Origin: Lachnospiraceae bacterium KH1T2
GTDB taxonomy: Bacteria > Bacillota > Clostridia > Lachnospirales > Lachnospiraceae
Length of the DNA: 64,000 nt
Direction: 5' to 3'
Assembly (NCBI GenBank): GCA_900114405.1
Contig: FOSY01000005.1
Coordinates: forward strand, 124,001-188,000
Within the stretch, counting starts at the first letter, position 1. Each line of letters opens with the position of its first letter. Made by a program: the position numbers and the translations under genes. The notes under the pieces were generated by a model. That model saw only the letters and a list, made by a program, of their open reading frames with translations, ran no database searches and was not told the DNA's origin. This document shows positions 24,686-31,852 of the stretch, in pieces.

Positions 24686-24702
24686 TTGCAATCAATTTGC
24701 AT
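24686..24702. promoter_or_regulatory. Zur-type operator, box 3 (upstream of -35)
   Basis: TTGCAATCAATTTGCAT lies 7 bp upstream of the -35 element and directly after the stop codon of the MATE gene. Box starts are 37 and 30 bp apart. Confidence 0.72.
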
Positions 24703-24703
24703 T

Positions 24704-26008
24704 TTAATTTTCTTTGACCGAGGTGAAAATCACTATCATTATCATTGTTAACATTTCAACCATCGGTACTGTGAGCCAAATTCCCGTCATTCCCAAAAAC
24801 TCAGCAAATATAAATGCTATCACAACAACGCCTATAAGCCCTCTGAATATCGATGCCAAAAAAGACTTTAACGCCTGCTCTGTCGCTCCGAGAAAACCGA
24901 TTCCTACAATATTGAATCCTGAAAAGATCAGACATAAAAAATATAATCTAAAACCACCAACAGCAATCTTTGCCATTTCTGCATTATTTTCACTATTAAA
25001 GATATTTGTTATCTGCGCCGGAAATACCATCATTACAACAAGCATCAATACAGCAAATATCTCCGCCATTATCCAGGAATACTTAAGTATTCTCCGCGAA
25101 TCTTTAATTTGACCCTTACCATATGTCTCACTTATTAAAGGCTGCCCGCCTTGTGTAATTCCATTAAATATTGAAACAGTGACAATATATACATTTGCAA
25201 TAACACCATATGCAGCAACTCCGTCATTTCCTGAAAGTTTCAATATAAGTGAATTAAACACAAGTAATATAACGGCACTTGAAATTTCTCCTATGAAAGC
25301 CGAAAAACCAAGCTTGCATGCCATTACCTGCTTACTTAAAGAAGGAATTATCACCTTAAATTTAATCTTAGAATCATTCTTTAAGAAATGCGTAAGACAG
25401 ATAAGTATTCCGACAACAGGGGAACATGCCGTTGCAAGAGCAGCTCCGGGCATTCCCATCCCAAGAGGGAACATCAATATATAGTCAAATATCACATTGA
25501 ATATGCTGCTTGAAAACGTAGCGACCATCGCCGTCTTTGGATCATTATCATTTCTGACAAAGGCATTCAATACATAATTCCACATAAAAAATGGTGTAAA
25601 TGTCATAAAAATCCTCGTGTACACAGTACCAACTTCAATTATATGTACATCTGCCCCCATAATTTTCAATATCTTTTCCGGAATAAATACACCTGCAAAA
25701 ATAAATGGAATACTAAATAATGCTGTAAAAAATATAGCATTGGAAAAATTATTTTCTCCACTGCTATCTCCCTGTGCCGTTAAAATTTTATACTCTGTCG
25801 CAGCGCCAAGTGCAGTCATGCTTCCAAAAGCATAAATTATATTGTATATTGGCAATACCAGATTGAGCGCCGTTATACCGTAAGTTCCATGTGCCTTTGC
25901 AATAAAAAATGTATCAGCAAGCACATAAGCAGACATTCCAAGCATTCCAAAGATATTTGGTATCACATAGCCAAAAAATCTTTTCAATAATGATCGTTCT
26001 TTTTCCAT
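24704..26008 (-). CDS. MATE-family multidrug/sodium antiporter
   Basis: The start is set at 26008 (434 residues); a longer frame to 26089 would run through the corA terminator. The protein has the two-fold repeat of about 12 helices typical of MATE exporters, with family features such as LADTFFIAKAHGTYGITALN near the N-terminus and FVRNDNDPKTAM after the fourth helix. It exports drugs or metabolites by ion exchange; the substrate cannot be told. It is not linked by operator layout to the zinc genes, which have their own promoter after its stop codon. Confidence 0.88.
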   Translation of the reverse strand: MEKERSLLKRFFGYVIPNIFGMLGMSAYVLADTFFIAKAHGTYGITALNLVLPIYNIIYAFGSMTALGAATEYKILTAQGDSSGENNFSNAIFFTALFSIPFIFAGVFIPEKILKIMGADVHIIEVGTVYTRIFMTFTPFFMWNYVLNAFVRNDNDPKTAMVATFSSSIFNVIFDYILMFPLGMGMPGAALATACSPVVGILICLTHFLKNDSKIKFKVIIPSLSKQVMACKLGFSAFIGEISSAVILLVFNSLILKLSGNDGVAAYGVIANVYIVTVSIFNGITQGGQPLISETYGKGQIKDSRRILKYSWIMAEIFAVLMLVVMMVFPAQITNIFNSENNAEMAKIAVGGFRLYFLCLIFSGFNIVGIGFLGATEQALKSFLASIFRGLIGVVVIAFIFAEFLGMTGIWLTVPMVEMLTMIMIVIFTSVKEN

Positions 26009-26037
26009 AAAACCTCTTTTCCTTCGTAAATTAAGAA

Positions 26038-26060
26038 AGAATCCGGCAAAGCCGGATTCT
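26038..26060 (-). terminator. Terminator after corA
   Basis: AGAATCCGGC and GCCGGATTCT form a 10-bp perfect stem with a 3-nt loop. On the minus strand it is followed by TTCTTAATTT. It lies between corA and the chosen MATE start. Confidence 0.85.
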
Positions 26061-26089
26061 CCATGTATTAGAATCTCTATTATTAACAT

Positions 26090-27031
26090 TCAAAGCATCT
26101 TCTTTTTATGAAGAAGTATCATCAAGATAATACATATTACAACTGTTATCAGACCGATTATACCAAATCCATGCACCGTATGCGCCAGCGGCATCCATTT
26201 AGTATCAACATTCATGCCATACATTCCAGATATCATCGTAGGTATAGCCAGTATCAAAGTTATGGACGTAAGGCGCTTCATAACATTATTCAGTCTCATG
26301 TCTATGACATTTGACAGAAGCTCTCTCGTACCATCTATTATATCTCTATAAATAGTTGTCATCTCAATAGCCTGCTGATTTTCAACTATTATATCATCCA
26401 GAAGCTCTCTGTCTTCCGGATACTGCTGAAGCCTGCTGTATCTGGTAAGGCGGTTCATGACATTTCCATTACCACGCAATGATGTGGCAAAATATACGAG
26501 AGTAGATTCAAGCTCGTGAAGCTTGATGAGGTCTTCTTCGCTTTCAATCTTATCAAGCTGTTCCTCTATCTCAGTTCTCTTCCTGTCAATGTAGGTAAGT
26601 GCCTTCTGATATGCAAGTGATGTTCTTAACATTATCTGATAAACAAATCTAAGCTTTTTCTTTGTAGAAAAATCCCTTATCTGATTTTTTTCAAAAGCTC
26701 TAAGTACAGAAATTTCTTTTGAACAAACTGTTATTATTTCATCCTGAGTCAGTATGAAGCCAAGCGGAATCGTCGTATATGACTCCTGACCATGCCTTGT
26801 TTCAACATCCGGTATATCAACCAATATAAGCGTATAACCATCCTGAAGCTCAATACGGTTCTTTTCCTCAGGGTCGATAGCCGCAAGGATATCCTCAAGA
26901 TCTACCGAAAGCTCATCCGCGATAAACCTTGCTTCTTCTCTGGTTGGTTTAGTCATTTCTATCCATGCACCCTTTTTAGGACCATAGATTTCGCTAAAAT
27001 TCTGCTGCTCTGTAATAAAATAACGAATCAT
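26090..27031 (-). CDS. corA: CorA-family magnesium/cobalt transporter
   Basis: The 313-residue protein has a long acidic, helical cytoplasmic part (about 1-250) and two C-terminal membrane helices joined by the loop after the invariant GMN motif (SGMYGMNVDTKW). This is the CorA channel fold, which forms a pentamer and admits Mg2+. The basic tail HKKKML fits the cytoplasmic C-terminus. It is monocistronic, with a terminator directly after it. Confidence 0.93.
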   Translation of the reverse strand: MIRYFITEQQNFSEIYGPKKGAWIEMTKPTREEARFIADELSVDLEDILAAIDPEEKNRIELQDGYTLILVDIPDVETRHGQESYTTIPLGFILTQDEIITVCSKEISVLRAFEKNQIRDFSTKKKLRFVYQIMLRTSLAYQKALTYIDRKRTEIEEQLDKIESEEDLIKLHELESTLVYFATSLRGNGNVMNRLTRYSRLQQYPEDRELLDDIIVENQQAIEMTTIYRDIIDGTRELLSNVIDMRLNNVMKRLTSITLILAIPTMISGMYGMNVDTKWMPLAHTVHGFGIIGLITVVICIILMILLHKKKML

Positions 27032-27161
27032 ATCATTCTGCCCTTTTTCATATTTTAACGGTATACATTAGCAGATGACACATTACTTCTGCCTATGAAG
27101 CCTCTTAAAGTTTATCAATTGAAACCATATATGTCAACGAGCATACTGCCCCTACGAAATT

Positions 27162-27310
27162 TGTTACTGTTCACTCGCTTCTAGCTCGCTCACGTAACGG
27201 ATTTTGCCAATTAAATCGCCTCCGGCGATGGGCAAAATCCAATGGCTTTTCATCTTTCTTGGTCGTAAACTCCGCAGCGTAGTGCTCCGTTTACGTGTGA
27301 ACTGTTACTG
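27162..27310. mobile_element. MITE-like nested-hairpin element, non-coding
   Basis: An eight-base direct repeat TGTTACTG stands at both ends (27162-27169 and 27303-27310). Just inside it are inverted ends, GTTCAC (27169-27174) and GTGAAC (27297-27302). The interior holds a stem GGATTTTGCC/GGCAAAATCC (27199-27240) with a nested ATCGCC/GGCGAT, and a second stem CGTAAAC/GTTTACG (27264-27295). AAATTT flanks both sides. There is no open frame of note. The layout suits a small non-autonomous mobile element or a structured repeat. No transposase is in the window. The rest of the 27032-27314 gap shows nothing else. Confidence 0.5.
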
Positions 27311-27314
27311 AAAT

Positions 27315-28193
27315 TTAACAATCTGCAGCAGAAAACATATTCTTGAATGTCATGAAAAATTCCTCCGCACCTTCAGAAATGTGCCTGTCACTTCTTTTTA
27401 CGAGGCAGATGCTGCTGGAGAAATTATCCTCTGAAAGTCTTCTATGTGAAAGATTGTGCGCAAGCGGCAGTATTGATTCCGGTATAAGTGCAACTCCCAG
27501 CCCCGCTTCCGCCCACTGAAGGCTTGTTCTGGAATCGTCATTTATGCACAAAAAGTCAATTTTTATCTTTTCATGTTCCATGTTTTCACGTATTAGCTTT
27601 TCCCAGCGTCTATAAATTATAAGCGGAAGCTTTTTTATATCTTTAAGCATTATTTCTTCAGGCAGCTCTCCTATGATTTCAGGCAGCCCCGCTGCAACTA
27701 TCCTGTCATTAACGATGCTGACAACATCCATTCCTTTTTTAGGAAACGGTGTCCGCACTATAGCAAGTTCAATCTTCTGCTTTTCAAGCGACTTCAATAA
27801 ATCAAAGGTATTATCATCATAAACCTTAAAGCTGATATTTTCATGCTCCGCTCTGAAAGCCGCTACTCCTCGGATGAACTCGTCACATGTACCGGAAGAA
27901 GCAACTCCAAGACGGATACTTCCCTTCTTGCCCGCTTTAAGGCTTTTCATATCATCCTCAGCAGAATTTTTTAACTCAACAATTTTTTGCGCATAATTAT
28001 AGAGAAGACTTCCTGCCTCAGTTATAGAAATCTGCCTCGCTCCTCTCTCAAAGAGTTTGACCCCTAATTCATTTTCAAGATTTTTTAGCTGGATTGACAC
28101 AGGAGGTTGTGACATATGTAGTCTCCTTGCTGCTCCTGAGATCGTCCCCTCCTCTACAAGTGCCGTAAAAACGTAAAGCTGTTCCATTGTCAT
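27315..28193 (-). CDS. LysR-family regulator at the end of the chr operon
   Basis: The start at 28193 has GGAG 8 nt before it, giving 292 residues. The N-terminal winged helix (MTMEQLYVFTALVEEGTISGAARRLHMSQPPVSIQL) and effector domain are typical LysR. It is the third gene of a run with two chromate-transporter halves, 37 nt after the second, so it may control its own operon. A perfect 22-bp palindrome at the operon promoter is a candidate target. Confidence 0.88.
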   Translation of the reverse strand: MTMEQLYVFTALVEEGTISGAARRLHMSQPPVSIQLKNLENELGVKLFERGARQISITEAGSLLYNYAQKIVELKNSAEDDMKSLKAGKKGSIRLGVASSGTCDEFIRGVAAFRAEHENISFKVYDDNTFDLLKSLEKQKIELAIVRTPFPKKGMDVVSIVNDRIVAAGLPEIIGELPEEIMLKDIKKLPLIIYRRWEKLIRENMEHEKIKIDFLCINDDSRTSLQWAEAGLGVALIPESILPLAHNLSHRRLSEDNFSSSICLVKRSDRHISEGAEEFFMTFKNMFSAADC

Positions 28194-28230
28194 ATTAATT
28201 TCTCCAAGTTTTTGTCCCATTTACATGTGA

Positions 28231-28803
28231 TTACAAGCCGAAGACCACTCCGGCAACTGCTGCCGCAAATATAAAGACTATCGGATGAAGCCTTGTTTTC
28301 CTGATTGCAATAAAGATTATGACCGCAAGTATCAATCTCGGATAATTAAAAAGCTGCCACAGATCACCGCTTTTTTCATATACATCTATATTAAGCAGAC
28401 TAATCTTTGCAACTCCTAAGCCAGCTGCAGCTATCAATGCTGTAGATGCCGGTCTGAATCCATAGAAGACCTTCTGCACAAGTTCTGATTCCCTGAATTT
28501 TTTCATTATTCCGGCTACGAGGACGATTATTATAACTGAAGGTGCTATCAGTCCCAATGTAGATATCACTGCTCCCGGAATGCCCAGCGTGGAATATCCT
28601 ACATAAGTCGCCATATTTACACCCATAGGTCCCGGAGTTGACTCTGATACGGCTATCATATTTGCTATATCAGCAGTTGTAAACCAGCCTGTTTTTGCAG
28701 AAATCTCATATAAAAACGGCAGTGTTGCCAGTCCGCCGCCTATAGCAAAAAGTCCTGTCTTGAAAAATTCATAAAAAAGTCTGATCGCCAGCATGATATT
28801 CAT
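28231..28803 (-). CDS. Chromate transporter family, half-size subunit
   Basis: The 190-residue start is set by AAGGAGG before ATG 28803. The protein has about six hydrophobic segments and the CHR motifs FAIGGGLATLPFL and STPGPMGVNMATYVGY. Half-size CHR proteins normally work as pairs encoded by adjacent genes, as here. The family moves oxyanions; chromate efflux is the described case, but sulfate-like or other anions are possible in an anaerobe. The ATG overlaps the upstream stop (ATGA). Confidence 0.9.
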   Translation of the reverse strand: MNIMLAIRLFYEFFKTGLFAIGGGLATLPFLYEISAKTGWFTTADIANMIAVSESTPGPMGVNMATYVGYSTLGIPGAVISTLGLIAPSVIIIVLVAGIMKKFRESELVQKVFYGFRPASTALIAAAGLGVAKISLLNIDVYEKSGDLWQLFNYPRLILAVIIFIAIRKTRLHPIVFIFAAAVAGVVFGL

Positions 28804-29375
28804 TTTTTCTCCTCCTTTTTCCCGCAAAACTTGTCTGAAACAGGTTTAAGCAGATACCCTGCAACTCCTGCCGCTACAACGATCCATATCGGAGAAACAT
28901 CAAATAAGAGCGAAGCTGCAAGTATCAGAAGGAAAATTATCAGGCATATGCTGTCCTTTATCGACTTTTTCCCAAGTTTTATCACCGAATCCAATATAAG
29001 TACACATACTGCCGCACGAATTCCATTCAGCGCATGGCTCACAACCTGAAGTTCTGCAAAATTCACTAAAAATGCAGAGATCAATGTGATAATGATGATT
29101 GATGGAAATACAACACCAATTGTCGCACAGATACCGCCTGCAATTCCTGCACACTTATATCCGACAAATGTTGCTGTATTAACAGCAATCACGCCCGGCG
29201 TACACTGCCCTATTGCATAATAATCCATTAATTCTTCATCAGTCGCCCAGCGCTTTCTTCCAACTATTTCCTTCTGCAATATAGGCAGCATTGCATATCC
29301 ACCGCCAAATGTAGTCACGCCTACCTTCGCGAATGAAAGGAACAGGTCAGCCCAGAGCCTAAAATTTCTTTTCAT
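28800..29375 (-). CDS. Chromate transporter family, partner half-size subunit
   Basis: The 191-residue protein starts at 29375 with GAGG 8 nt before it. It has the CHR motifs TTFGGGYAMLPILQKE and CTPGVIAVNTATFVGY, and a Lys-rich C-terminus. It is the first gene of the chr-chr-lysR run and overlaps the second half by 4 nt, so the two subunits are probably made in equal amounts and form a heterodimer. Confidence 0.9.
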   Translation of the reverse strand: MKRNFRLWADLFLSFAKVGVTTFGGGYAMLPILQKEIVGRKRWATDEELMDYYAIGQCTPGVIAVNTATFVGYKCAGIAGGICATIGVVFPSIIIITLISAFLVNFAELQVVSHALNGIRAAVCVLILDSVIKLGKKSIKDSICLIIFLLILAASLLFDVSPIWIVVAAGVAGYLLKPVSDKFCGKKEEKK

Positions 29376-29421
29376 AGATATAACCTCATTTCTATATATT
29401 GTCGTAATATATAGTAACACT

Positions 29422-29453
29422 ATTATACACCTATGATATATATGTATATCATA
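29422..29453 (-). promoter_or_regulatory. Promoter -10 with overlapping 22-bp palindrome
   Basis: TATAAT on the minus strand (29422-29427) is preceded at 29432-29453 by TATGATATA-TATG-TATATCATA, a perfect palindrome covering the -35 region, which itself is poor (GATATA). A regulator binding here would block or recruit polymerase; the LysR at the operon end is the nearest candidate. Confidence 0.6.
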
Positions 29454-29483
29454 TACCTTTATATAAATTCCAAATATAGAAAA

Positions 29484-29514
29484 ATCTCACACCACCCAAA
29501 AGGTGATGCGAGAT
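29484..29514 (-). terminator. Terminator after the membrane protein gene
   Basis: ATCTCACACCACC and GGTGATGCGAGAT form a 13-bp stem with two wobble pairs. On the minus strand TTTTC follows. It lies 20 nt after the stop codon at 29535. Confidence 0.8.
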
Positions 29515-29534
29515 TCTTCAAAATACGGATTAAT

Positions 29535-30440
29535 TCAAGTCTCGTCCCTCGAAACTTTGTATTCCATATCTATATCATCAAGTTCTTCAAAGTCTTCGTC
29601 GATTACATCCTGTACTTTTTTCTTTTTCTTGGAGCTTGGCTTCTTCTTTACTATTTCCTTCTTTTCAACAACTTTCTTTCCGGCAAGAAGTCTCACAAAC
29701 TGGCAATGCTGAAGTAAAAATATCGCAATTATCATAAAAAGATGTGCTATGAAAATATTTGTGATAACACCATTATGCCTTATAAGATATTTATCACCAA
29801 AGCCAACTATCGCCATTATAGAAATATATACAAGTGACAATATCATCAAAGGTATGTTTTTCACAGCATCTTTTATGGCATTCATGAAATCCTTAAAAGT
29901 TGCATCAAAATATACAAATCGTCCAATCATCAATCCCAGGAAATATGCAATTATCTCATCGTAATTATTATCTTCATAGATGAATTTAATATACATAAAG
30001 ATACAGAACATATACAGCATGCCTATAAGCCTCAATGCGGCTTTATCGCTTGATGATATAAACTTAAGTCGTATCAGCAATCCATCAAGTACATTATTAA
30101 AAAGGCAGCTGAACACGATAAACAGCATCAGCAGAAAGCTATTATACTGATCCCAAAAGCTTCTATATTCCGGCACGTCTAAGAATCTGTCTATAAGATA
30201 GTATACAGACAGAAAAAAGACGATAGATGCACCTGAAAAGATAAGCTCAAATAACCGCTGAGAGAGATTAAAAACTTTGTCATATACATAATTCTGACGC
30301 GGCATATCTCCGTGTTTTCCAGCTGTAAGGTTAACAAACCCTTTAATTACTAATAAAAGTACTGCAAGGACAGCCAGAGCTGTAACAAGCATGATGATCG
30401 CTCCGGGCAGTTCAAGGTAGTGGTCTAAATATTCCTGCAT
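29535..30440 (-). CDS. Multi-pass membrane protein of unknown function
   Basis: The start at 30440 (301 residues) has AAGGAG 9 nt before it; an ATG at 30449 directly abuts that site. The protein has about seven hydrophobic segments between residues 13 and 248, then a cytoplasmic tail rich in Lys (KKKPSSKKKKK) followed by an acidic stretch (DEDFEELDDIDMEY). I recognise no family. The basic-acidic tail may contact membrane lipid or a partner. The gene is monocistronic and divergent from the TSCPD gene. Confidence 0.75.
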   Translation of the reverse strand: MQEYLDHYLELPGAIIMLVTALAVLAVLLLVIKGFVNLTAGKHGDMPRQNYVYDKVFNLSQRLFELIFSGASIVFFLSVYYLIDRFLDVPEYRSFWDQYNSFLLMLFIVFSCLFNNVLDGLLIRLKFISSSDKAALRLIGMLYMFCIFMYIKFIYEDNNYDEIIAYFLGLMIGRFVYFDATFKDFMNAIKDAVKNIPLMILSLVYISIMAIVGFGDKYLIRHNGVITNIFIAHLFMIIAIFLLQHCQFVRLLAGKKVVEKKEIVKKKPSSKKKKKVQDVIDEDFEELDDIDMEYKVSRDET

Positions 30441-30519
30441 TTTCTTCATCTCCTTGATGTTTTAATTTTTAACCAAAGGATAGTATAGCGCAAATGACTG
30501 CTGTCAGAGCATTAAATTG

Positions 30520-30548
30520 TTTACAATTTTTATTCATTTTGATATAAT
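30520..30548 (+). promoter_or_regulatory. Sigma-A promoter of the TSCPD gene
   Basis: TTTACA (30520-30525) and TATAAT (30543-30548) are 17 bp apart. The start codon at 30606 follows an AGGAG site (30592-30596), leaving a leader of about 50 nt. Confidence 0.85.
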
Positions 30549-30605
30549 TCAAAAAAATCGTATAAATACGGCATTTTATTAGAAAATCTTTAGGAGAAAT
30601 CAAAA

Positions 30606-30857
30606 ATGAAAGTAAATTATAAAACAAAGGGAACTTGTGCAACATCTATCAGCTTTGAGATAGAAGACGGTAAGCTTCACAACATCGAATTTACCGGAGG
30701 CTGCAATGGCAATCTCAAAGCCATCTCAAAGCTCTGCGAAGGAAGACCTGCAGAGGAAGTTGCAAATATACTTGCTGGAAACACATGTGGTTTCAAGTCA
30801 ACATCATGTGCTGACCAGTTTTCAAAAGCAATTCTTTCTGCCGCAGCAGAAGCATAA
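30606..30857 (+). CDS. TSCPD-domain protein (TIGR03905 family)
   Basis: The 83-residue protein has the TSCPD motif, here KSTSCADQFSKAI, plus GTCATS, GGCNGN, KLCEG and NTCGF, giving five Cys residues conserved in the family. The same domain occurs at the end of some B12-dependent ribonucleotide reductases; stand-alone copies are common in Clostridia but have no settled function. A redox or metal role is likely from the Cys pattern. It is monocistronic with a strong promoter. Confidence 0.85.
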   Translation: MKVNYKTKGTCATSISFEIEDGKLHNIEFTGGCNGNLKAISKLCEGRPAEEVANILAGNTCGFKSTSCADQFSKAILSAAAEA

Positions 30858-30878
30858 AAACAGCGCAAAAAACAGTAA

Positions 30879-30908
30879 GAGCTGTCAGGATGGGATTCCT
30901 GACAGCTC
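30879..30908 (+). terminator. Hairpin after the TSCPD gene
   Basis: GAGCTGTCAGGA and TCCTGACAGCTC pair perfectly over 12 bp with a 6-nt loop, 21 nt after the stop codon. No U-tract follows, so it may protect the 3' end rather than stop transcription by itself. Confidence 0.55.
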
Positions 30909-30920
30909 CTGCTGCATTTA

Positions 30921-30957
30921 AGGAAAATCTTGGAGAAAACTAAAAGGAAAGTAAGTT
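30921..30957 (+). repeat. Degenerate copy of the TSCPD gene start region
   Basis: This stretch (GGAAAATCTTGGAGAAAACT and on) aligns with 30581-30618, the RBS and first codons of the TSCPD gene, with about 30 matches in 38 positions, but the ATG is changed to AGG. It looks like the relic of a tandem duplication whose coding part has been lost. Confidence 0.5.
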
Positions 30958-31031
30958 GGTGAAAATTATTTGTACACCTATATAATCGGCAATATTTTTC
31001 ATTTATTTATAGTTTTTTAAAGTATACTTTT

Positions 31032-31619
31032 TTAAGATGATAAACTTACATATTTTGCAATTCCATTTTCTATCTGTATGTAAAGTCCCAAACCTATCGA
31101 ATCGTCGCTGATAAGCAGATTATTCACATACATCGCAAAATCCATCGCCGTATATCTGATATTTCCTATATTTGCTTCGCCCATGCTATAAGATGTCTTT
31201 TCTGATACCTTAAAAGAGTATGTACCCTTACTGTATCTCACAGGTGAGCCTTTGGCACACTCTCTTTCAAGGCTCCCAACAACATAAAGTGTATCATTGT
31301 CAACGTAAAACGCAGTGATAAGACTTCTTCCTGAGTCCGGTGAATCACCTAATCCTCTTGCTTCGACCGTACTATAATATGTGCCTGTTCTTGTCAAAAG
31401 AATTGAATCATCCACTGCCCTCTCGCAGTCTGCCGAAATTTCATCTCCTGAAGTTCCCGCAGCACGCATCACTTCACTCTTCTTACTATCACCAGAAGAA
31501 GAGAAAGCAGATGATCTGGCTCCTGCAGTATATTGATCGTCACGGGAATTTATTATCAGGACACCGGAACAGATCATTGAAGCTGCAGCAATCTCATCCG
31601 AGTATTTACTTTTTTTCAT
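31032..31619 (-). CDS. Small secreted or anchored protein, unknown function
   Basis: The start at 31619 has AAGGAGG 8 nt before it and gives 195 residues. The N-terminus is basic (MKKSKYSDEI) followed by a weak hydrophobic run (IAAASMICSGVLII), which may be a signal anchor. The rest is polar: a Ser-rich linker (about 30-60), then a beta-type region with TGTYYSTVEARGLGDSPDSGRSLITAFYVDNDTLYVVGSL split into strands. No family is recognised. It stands after GH127 but beyond a large hairpin, so shared transcription is doubtful. Confidence 0.6.
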   Translation of the reverse strand: MKKSKYSDEIAAASMICSGVLIINSRDDQYTAGARSSAFSSSGDSKKSEVMRAAGTSGDEISADCERAVDDSILLTRTGTYYSTVEARGLGDSPDSGRSLITAFYVDNDTLYVVGSLERECAKGSPVRYSKGTYSFKVSEKTSYSMGEANIGNIRYTAMDFAMYVNNLLISDDSIGLGLYIQIENGIAKYVSLSS

Positions 31620-31687
31620 GCATCTCTCCTCCTTGCCGTAAATTTCCTGTGTTTCATTCACTATCTAGTATTGCTGTTTTTAATTAG

Positions 31688-31753
31688 CTGGACTTATACT
31701 AACGATGTAAATTCTTTGCTGATGAGAGTTTGCATCGTTAGTGTTTAGTCCAG
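31688..31753. other. Two-step inverted repeat between GH127 and the small secreted protein gene
   Basis: CTGGACT-N3-ACTAACGATG (31688-31707) pairs with CATCGTTAGT-N4-AGTCCAG (31733-31753) around a 25-nt loop, 17 paired bases in all. There is no adjacent U-tract. It lies about 70 nt before the start of the downstream gene and 100 nt after GH127. It could be a leader structure, a double operator or the end of GH127 mRNA. Confidence 0.5.
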
Positions 31754-31852
31754 GTTATTAAAAACGGTTATACTAGTTTATCGGCAAAAAAGGGGAAATG
31801 TTAATAGTAGTATACACTTTGATTATTCATTAAATAAAGTGCAAAACCATGC

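Noticed and set aside
26009..26089. N-terminal extension of the MATE protein by 27 codons
   Set aside because: The extension runs through the corA terminator hairpin and lacks a ribosome binding site, while the internal ATG at 26008 has an AAGGA-type site.
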